64,000 nt of DNA from Lomentospora prolificans. Taxonomy: Eukaryota; Ascomycota; Sordariomycetes; Microascales; Microascaceae. The stretch is taken from NCBI GenBank assembly GCA_029532625.1, contig JARFXM010000009.1, forward strand, positions 3,224,001 to 3,288,000, written 5' to 3'. The translations under genes were made by a program, and so were the position numbers. Positions 57,305 to 64,000 of this stretch are shown here, piece after piece (the stretch's first letter is position 1; each line of letters begins with the position of its first letter). The notes beneath the pieces were generated by a model that worked only from the letters and a program-made list of their open reading frames with translations, was not told the origin of the DNA and did not search any database.

Positions 57305-58448
57305 TTACAACTTGGGGTTGGCGGCGGAACCGACAACCTTTATGAGCGCCCTGCCGTTGCTCAGGCAAACCTTGCCACCCTCGACCTGGACCTCGAACCT
57401 AACCTCCTCCCAGTCACCGTCGACCTTAGTACCCGTGCGCCAGGCGCGGGTGATGAGCTTATCGCCGGGCCTGACGGGGCTGGCGAAGCGAGCTTGGTAC
57501 TCTTTGATGTTGGCGGGGTTGCTGCCGCCGAAAGCCTTGAGGAGCTCGTGGCAGGTGCTGTTCCAGGAGTAGAGGCCATGGAGGATGACGCCGCCAAAGC
57601 CCATTTTCTTGCCGGGGACGGGGTCTGCGTGGAGGGGATTGTAGTCGCCATTCAGGCGGTAGAGGAGGGCGGACTCGGGGCTGGTCTGGTGCTCGATAAC
57701 GGCGTCGGGCTTCCTGTCCTTGGGAGGGGGAAAGTTCTCGGTGGCGGGGCCCTTGGGGCCGCCCCAGTTACCCTGGCCGATGTAGAAAGCGGAGCCGACG
57801 ACACGGGTGTAGGCCTCGCCGGACTCGGCGTCGACGAGGTCGGTCTGGACGTCGACGACGGTGCCGGGTTTACCCTTGTCGTAGACACCGAGGACCTTGG
57901 TACGGACCTCGAAGCGGCGGCCCTCGGAGGAGACGGGGAGAGGCTTGAGGAAGGTCATGCGGCGCTGGCCGTCGACACCGCGGGAGGGGTCGAACTTGGG
58001 GACGCCGGGGATGGGGGTGGCTTTTTGCGCGGCGATGAAGTCAATGACTTCCTGGGTGGCACCCTTGAAGGCTATTTTCGCGGCAGGTTAGCGACTAGGA
58101 TCTTTTCAAAATGGGAAGCGAAAGGTGGGATGTATTCTCATCGCTAAATTCGAGGAAGGAACGGTCCACGTACGGAGAATGATAGGGTAGGTGGGGAAGA
58201 CGGCGAAGTTGGGATGAAGCTCCTATAAATCACATGTTAGCGATTGCCATCTCGCATTCCTGGAGCTCACGTCAAGCTACGAGGCCTGGTGGGAAAGCAT
58301 AGCAAAGCAAAGGGTGGTTGACGCATACGTAGAGGAAGTGAAGCTCGTCGACGGTGCAACCGATGGAGTTGGCGAAGAGGAGAGCATCACGCTTCATCCA
58401 GGTAACCTCCTGGCGGGGGAACTCGAAGCCTACACCGGGGCCGGACAT
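57305..58448 (-). CDS. Peroxisomal enoyl-CoA hydratase 2 (MaoC-like)
   Basis: Hydratase-2 of the hotdog-fold MaoC family, hydrating trans-2-enoyl-CoA in peroxisomal beta-oxidation (role from family). Three exons on the minus strand: 58448-58329, 58222-58174, 58071-57305 (311 aa), introns 106 and 102 bp. The first hotdog contains WMKRDALLFANSIGC, ELHPNFAVFPTYPIIL and FKGATQEVIDFIAAQ. The second carries the hydratase-2 signature YRLNGDYNPLHADP, with the putative catalytic Asp199 and His204 spaced as in fungal MFE-2, then GKKMGFGGVILHGL. The C-terminus is NPKL; PKL conforms to the PTS1 consensus. In fungal MFE-2 (Fox2) this domain is fused behind two dehydrogenase domains, while here it stands alone, with a normal start MSGPGVGFEFP. 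A CCGAGG (CCTCGG) box lies about 240 bp upstream. Confidence 0.88.
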
Positions 58449-59681
58449 TTTGGCAATGTGTGGGAGAGATGAAAAATCACGGAGAGGGGAGAGCTGTGTA
58501 TATTTTCGGGTCGTCGAACAGCTTTACAATAACGCCGTCGTCTCTAGATTGAGGATTCACAAAAGTATACGGAATTGGGGGGGCGCCTTCCTACAAAGTT
58601 GGGGGTCGCGAATGTTGCGAAACCACCGAGCTTTTAAGATGATGTGAGCTAGAGCCAGGATTACGGCTGCCGGTTGGCATAGCTAGATGCCGAGGTTCAT
58701 GGACGGAGAGTTCCCACAAGCTGCTAGAGGAGCTTAGCTGTAGGGGCCATTGGCGGGGTTGGTGGCGGCAATTGGAAGGCTGGGTTTCGGCTCGCCGACG
58801 GCTAGCTCTGGACCTGGCAATTGAACAAGGCAAATTACGGTTCCAAAAGGCCTCTACAGTTCCGAGAGAAGGTAAAAGAAGGCATTCCCATTGCCAACTT
58901 TGGAGCGATTGGAAGTAGAAATCAAGCGTCGATTGATAAAAGCGTGCAGCTACCGTGCTAATACTTCTACACCGAGATGGATCTTTTGGAAGACGGCTGG
59001 CTATTCGTGCTCGGCAAGCTCGGCAATAGGCCACATGGGAATTGGAGTGTCATCAGCTCTGCACAGTAATTCTTAGCACCAAAGTAGGGCGAGGCAGTGA
59101 GCGAGGTCAATGGCCAGCTTGTTGGTCAGAGGATGCGGGGAAAGACTAATAGAAAGATGGGGGGAAACCCCAGGCTGGCAAAGGCAAAGGCATGAGCGTA
59201 TTCGATGTCATGGGTGCTCTGGTTGCTCCATGCCAAGCCCCTTAGCCAGCCATGCCCGCTCAATGTTGCTAGGCTGTGAATACCTTCGTACAATGTGCGA
59301 AAAATCGCAATTGAGCATCAGATCACAGACGATTCCAACTGGCAGCATAGCCAGCCAGCTGGCGGGTGGTCAGCCATAGTATCATCGCGCAATAATCCTA
59401 GCTCCCAATGGTCGGCATGCTCCGACAGAATGATTTGCTAGCGCCAGCTAGGCCGCATCGAACCCCAGATGAGCAGTGTTCCAGCTGACCCGTCTCGTCC
59501 AGAGTCGGCTTCAGGCGGGACTTACATCATAAGCTGGCTAGGGAACCCCAACCATGCACCTGGCTGCTTTCTCCTCCAGCACCCTTTATCAATTGGCCCA
59601 ATTTCTTTCAAAAACGCAGATACGGATAAGAGTCTAAATCTGCTCCCGCATTCTTCCAGTAGACGGAGCATCGCCATAAAC
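58449..59681. promoter_or_regulatory. Divergent spacer, MaoC hydratase / cytidine deaminase
   Basis: 1.2 kb with no gene. A CCGAGG at 58690-58695 (CCTCGG toward the hydratase gene) fits the fungal fatty-acid regulator core site. CCAGCCAGC motifs occur near 59234 and 59349. The reading frame of the deaminase stays open back to an ATG at 59469. Confidence 0.45.
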
Positions 59682-60447
59682 ATGGACAAAACTAAGATTC
59701 TCAACGCCTCCGACCCTGCCGCCGTCGCTGAAGCATGCAAGACGCACTCCATCACCACCCAGGAATTCACGGAGCTGCAATCGCGGTCCACGGCGGCAAA
59801 GGCAACGGCATACTGTCCCTACAGCCAGTTTCGAGTCGGCGCGACGTTGCTCATCGATAACAGCGAGGGAAGCCCCGCTGAAAGCGGGGCTTCGACAGTG
59901 TATGTGAGCGGCGCCAATGTTGAGAACGCCTCGTACCCCGTTGGTACCTGCGCTGAGAGGGTTGCTTTTGGCACAGCCGTTGTGTCGGGATTCAAACGAT
60001 TTAGAGCCATTGCGGTTGCCACCGATGTCTCGCCACCCTCGAGCCCGTGTGGCATGTGCAGGCAGTTGTAAGTCGTCATGAGAAGTTTGCATCGTGAAAA
60101 GCTTAAGAGCATCTCTCAAGCGAACTCGGTGCTCTTCGCGCAGTGGTCCCATGCCCGTTAACGACCTGGCCTTCCAGCTGACTGAATCACTATTGTTTGT
60201 TAGCATCCGTGAATTCTGTGGCTTCCCGACGCCAATTTTCATGTTTGACAAGGACGGAAACTTTGTCGTGATGACCATGGAACAGGTAAGTCGGCGGCAA
60301 GCGAAGGGAACACGTGAGAGACCGAAACCCTTTCCGGCATTTTCATTTCACTAATCAGTTCATATGTAGCTCCTCCCCGTGTCGTTTGGACCTGATGCTC
60401 TTCCATCGCCGGAGGAGCTTCTAGCAGCGAGGGCAGAGAAGAAATGA
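59682..60447 (+). CDS. Cytidine deaminase
   Basis: Zinc enzyme of pyrimidine salvage converting cytidine and deoxycytidine to uridine forms; cytosol. Three exons: 59682-60067, 60204-60285, 60370-60447 (181 aa), introns 136 and 84 bp. Zinc and catalytic motifs: TCAERVAF with Cys90 and Glu92 (family C/H-A-E), and PCGMCRQF with Cys123 and Cys126, the latter completed across the first splice. AYCPYSQFRVGATLL and VSGANVENASYPVGTCAER are the substrate-binding parts. The final exon gives LLPVSFGPDALPSPEELL. I chose the ATG at 59682 (MDKTKILNASD) because it yields the usual length; an in-frame ATG 71 codons upstream (59469) would add an unusual extension. Confidence 0.92.
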
Positions 60448-63400
60448 GGATCTGAAGCAGAGACTCGAAAGAAATTGTTGTTGGGCCGAGATGCATACGC
60501 GATCCGGCGCTTTCGGGGGAGGCTAACGCCTGTGAGCCGGCCTCATGAGGAGAGAGTCGAGACAAGTATAGCAACGGCTACTGTGTCTGGCTGGTGCGCT
60601 TGTTAGATCAACGGGGGGAAGCGGTGGTGCTTTGGGAGGAAACAACCTGGACTTTTATCCAAATGTCACCAATGATACCACGCGAATGGGGGTGGGGAGT
60701 TTCCAATCCAGAAAGTGCTATCAGGCGAATGGGGATGCTGAGGTGCTGAGATGGTGCCGAAGAAATATCTTCGCTCACGTCATAGCTCTCGTGATCGTCA
60801 CAGTTTCAAAGAATTCCAAAGTTCATCTTGGGAATGTCTTCCTAATAGAGCATCATGCCTGGCCCAGGCTGCTAGGTGATGGCATTGTTGGAGCAAAGGG
60901 GGGGACGTCGCGCGTGAATGTGGAGCCATTAACAGGATGACGAGCCGCATATCCTAAGAGGTGCGGCGGTTGTGGAGCCAGCTCTTCTCCGCACCGCTCT
61001 GTAACTATAACGATGGATCTTTATCTCGGGGATGGGATGGTAAGGAAGGGGAGTGTGGCGATCATGGGCGCAGGCAAATCCCCGATTAGGGCGCGTCACG
61101 GGTTTGGAGCAATTGGAGGGTAGGACTAGCGTGGGAGGAGAAAGAGGCGATTACTACGTCGTGGTTTAGCCCTTTTCTTTTGCGATTCAAGCTTGGATCC
61201 TTGTCTCCGCACTAAGCCTCCATCTGGATCCCAGAGATAATATAGCCGACAAGCAAGGGCCGTCTCCTTGAATAAAGACTCTACATCGCTAATACATCGA
61301 TGTACGCCTGGCATTGCAAAGTAGCATTGGGCTGGAGCTCTCGTACCGCTCTGGCAAGGTATCAATGGCTTTTTCTTTCTCTTCTTTTGCTTCGTCTTTT
61401 ACAAGTACTTCATGGCTCCCCTGCTTATGTGACTAGGGCATGGCCCAAGTCCCGATACCACTCAATCCTCCATTTAGAATACATGCGTGTAGACCGCGAT
61501 CGTGTGAAGTAGCAGTTGATGAGTGAGACTGAGACTAGATGTGCGCGCTCTAACAACAACTTTGTATAATTGTCAAATTTTAAGTACTTCGTATCCCACC
61601 CTCGCCGCTAATATGCTCATGGGAATTGGTGGCAGAAGTGCCGGGCCTGGTGTCTCAGCGCTTGTCGTCATTCGACAGGCCAAGCCGTGGTTTTTGTTCC
61701 GTCGAACCCATGTCCCGAGGTGCATTGGAGTCCGCGAGCATATCGATCTCGCGGGGGCGTGGGCGTCGCACACAGAGAAAGATGTCGGCTTAGCGTGTTC
61801 TTGATGTTTTCTTTAGTCCTTAGCTCCCGTGTGGACTTGACTAGCTATTATTTCGATTTTGGCCAAGCGGGCAGCAGTCGGATCAAGCCCATAATAATCG
61901 TAATCTTGGTTCGCGCAGGGGCATGGTGTGGTATGAAGACCAACAACGTTCGATAGTCACCGAGATCCTATTTTATTCCTTCCTTGTCCCACAACTTTTA
62001 TTCCCACGATATTAGGAGGACTGCAACAAAGGGGCTCGCGTTTCCAAGAATGAGACTGATCCCATGTACCCACTCAAGTACACTGTTGTATCCGCCCGCA
62101 ACGTTTCGTTTGAGAGCAGAGAGCGAAAGCGCAGGTCCAACTCGAGACTGTTGTCCTCTTGCAATTGAACAGTGGTATTTCGCTGTAAGTTGGGGCCTGG
62201 TGGCACCAGGATCCGCACCAATCAGTTCTCGGATACCTGAAGTCGGACCGATACATGCCCACTCATCATTGGTGCTTCATGTTGACCTCGACTTCTAGAA
62301 CCAGACTCGAAACGAGCTGGTGCCCATATTGGATGCTATCATTTCCTCTCTTCCCCGTCTGCAATTGCCTTCTATACTTGCAACATTGAACACACGAACT
62401 AGCACGCCTTGCGAATTACGAAGTACAAACACTTAAGGGTTACCTAGTTGAACGAACAGGAGGGGTTGGCACCGCACTTCTACTACTATTCCCAGGCGCT
62501 GCAGGCGGGCCAGAATCTGCATTGAATGGATCCAGTAGTGGCAAGGTCATGCGTTCAAACATCTTGATGAAGTGGTCGTTTACGCCGCGATCCTGGCCGT
62601 GATATTGCAAGAAGCATCTGGCTCTCACCGACATGAGATCTAATCACCAACACGTAGACGGAGGATACCTAGATAGTCACGGGCTATGAAACGGTCAAGT
62701 ACGGATGTTTATTTCGGTAGGGATCTCACTGAACGTTCTTTTCTTCCTTCTTTTGCACAGAACCAAGGGCGTGTGTTTCCAACAACGGACCATTTTAACT
62801 ACTCGAGCTCCGAGCATCGGGTAATACAAGCGGGCCACTGCTGGAAAAGAGAAAAGAGAAAAGAGACGACCAACAAGAGGCCATCGCGACAGTGTTGTAG
62901 CTGCGTGTAAGTGAAAACTCACTATCCCACACCCCCTCTTTTTACCCCTTTCCGCGAACAAAGGTTCCGGTCCCAGGCATGTGGCATTTGGAGATGAGGG
63001 GGATGCAAGTAAGTGGCGAGGGGGATTCCGGAGCCGAACATAGGTCGAAGAAGATGTGCCTGGCCAGGCCGGTGTGAAAGGACAGAGGGGTGTGGGTTCT
63101 CCTGTAAAAAGAAAGGAAAAAGGGTGGAAATTGATTGATCCACTGAATGCTTCGTCAGCCAGGAAACGCCGCCCGTAGCTGTAACATGATTGATCGCGTT
63201 GCCCTTACTCGCCCGCATGAAGATCCCTCTCAAGCCGCGTTTTCCCTCAAACGCAGTTTAAAGGCTGGATAATTCCCGGTACCCGCGCCTATGACGAGCC
63301 GTCTGAAGGATCTTAGGAAAAAAAGAAAAGAAAGGGATTGGCATTAGGATTGAGTGGTGGCTCATAATAATGCGCGAAGCTAGGCACGAGAGCGGCGTGA

Positions 63401-64000
63401 GCCACGTAAATCACCTTCTCCATTTGTCCCAGTGAGCGAGGCTAGTCTGTTCAGCCTGTCGCCTTGTCGCAACATATGTTGAAGCTGTCAGGAGGGGGCT
63501 CAGAGGAAGTGAATTGGCACCAACCGAAGGAACGTCTTGGAGGGCCCGGGTTTGGAACCAGGTGTGCAAGGAAAGTAAGAGTGGAGAGTGGAGAGATGAT
63601 CCACCTCCGCGAAATGGACGTGGAGTTGGCCCCGTATTGCATCAAGTGCTATTATACAAATTCACTGGGGAGGGGATAAAGCCAGCTGCGGATAGAAACG
63701 GGGAACGCAGTCTATTTCAGAAGGCTGGTGGATTACTGACCGGAGAAGTTTCCCGCGCCCCAGAACCCAGGTCCATGCCCATTACTAGGATGCGGAAAGA
63801 ACAGGGAGCAGCGTCGACGAGCATCTTGCCAGGGCTGTTCTGCGGTGCTCGGTGTATCGGCCAACGAGTACAAAGACGTCAATAGTCAAGAGATATTGAT
63901 CCATTGATTCACTTGCACAGGTGTTCAAGCATAGGCAATCATAGAGAAGCCGCTGCCAAGGCGACGCTACACTCATTGGTCCACGATCCGTTGACATGTT
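60448..64000. other. Gene-free right end
   Basis: No recognisable gene or RNA. Open frames such as 60632-60940, 61984-62298 and 63514-63885 carry no family motif. A short minus-strand frame at 62440-62634 looks weakly protein-like but I cannot place it or find partner exons. The first few hundred bases are the deaminase 3' region. Confidence 0.45.

Noticed and set aside
57494..58147. 217-codon plus-strand frame over the hydratase gene
   Set aside because: Shadow of the GC-rich third positions of the real minus-strand gene.
62440..62634. 64-codon minus-strand frame with protein-like composition
   Set aside because: No upstream exon or family could be identified; too short to support alone.

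Overview
The window reads as nuclear DNA of a filamentous ascomycete (Pezizomycotina; a Sordariomycete is my best guess, by inference). The evidence is short GT-AG introns of about 50-145 bp with CTAAC/CTGAC-like branch sites, C/G-rich third codon positions, single-gene transcription units with long pyrimidine-rich leaders, and gene types such as ATG33, TRP/FLC-like channels and the conserved 'basic proline-rich' protein. I rebuilt every spliced model by hand from splice signals and family knowledge. No rRNA, tRNA, CRISPR array or intact transposon was seen.

Left part (1-20.6 kb). After 6.8 kb without a recognisable gene come an MFS transporter (+), ATG33 (-) and, divergent from it, a peroxisomal 2,4-dienoyl-CoA reductase ending in SKL (SPS19 type, +). 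A graveyard of three adjacent broken genes follows (14.06-16.9 kb): an arylsulfatase that lost its middle, a fungal transcription-factor C-terminus with several frameshifts, and a GH3 beta-glucosidase C-terminal half with stops. About 3.7 kb with nothing recognised comes next.

Middle (20.6-43.5 kb). A Ser/Pro-rich conserved protein (+), a large ML/TRP-like membrane protein (-), a 5.2 kb gene-free stretch with a sharply AT-rich patch, a MutL homologue of the MLH2/human PMS1 type (-), a PWI-domain splicing factor (SRRM1 type, -) divergent from the proteasome chaperone NAS2/PSMD9 (+), the Ran GTPase (+), and a nine-exon S10 serine carboxypeptidase (+).

Right part (43.5-64 kb). A homeodomain transcription factor (+), NAD kinase (-), the exosome subunit RRP46 (-) divergent from the PP2A activator RRD1/PTPA (+), a peroxisomal hydratase-2 (MaoC) protein ending in PKL (-) convergent with RRD1, and cytidine deaminase (+). 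The last 3.5 kb show no recognisable gene.

Most genes are housekeeping (nuclear transport, RNA decay and splicing, proteasome assembly, NADP supply, mismatch repair). A lipid thread links SPS19 and the MaoC hydratase: both carry C-terminal peroxisome signals and both have a CCTCGG box upstream, the known core of fungal fatty-acid regulators. I found no convincing new multi-gene system. The most informative oddities are the decayed cluster at 14-17 kb, a recurrent intergenic CCAGCCAGC/CCAAGTACC motif, and the peroxisome-related promoters.
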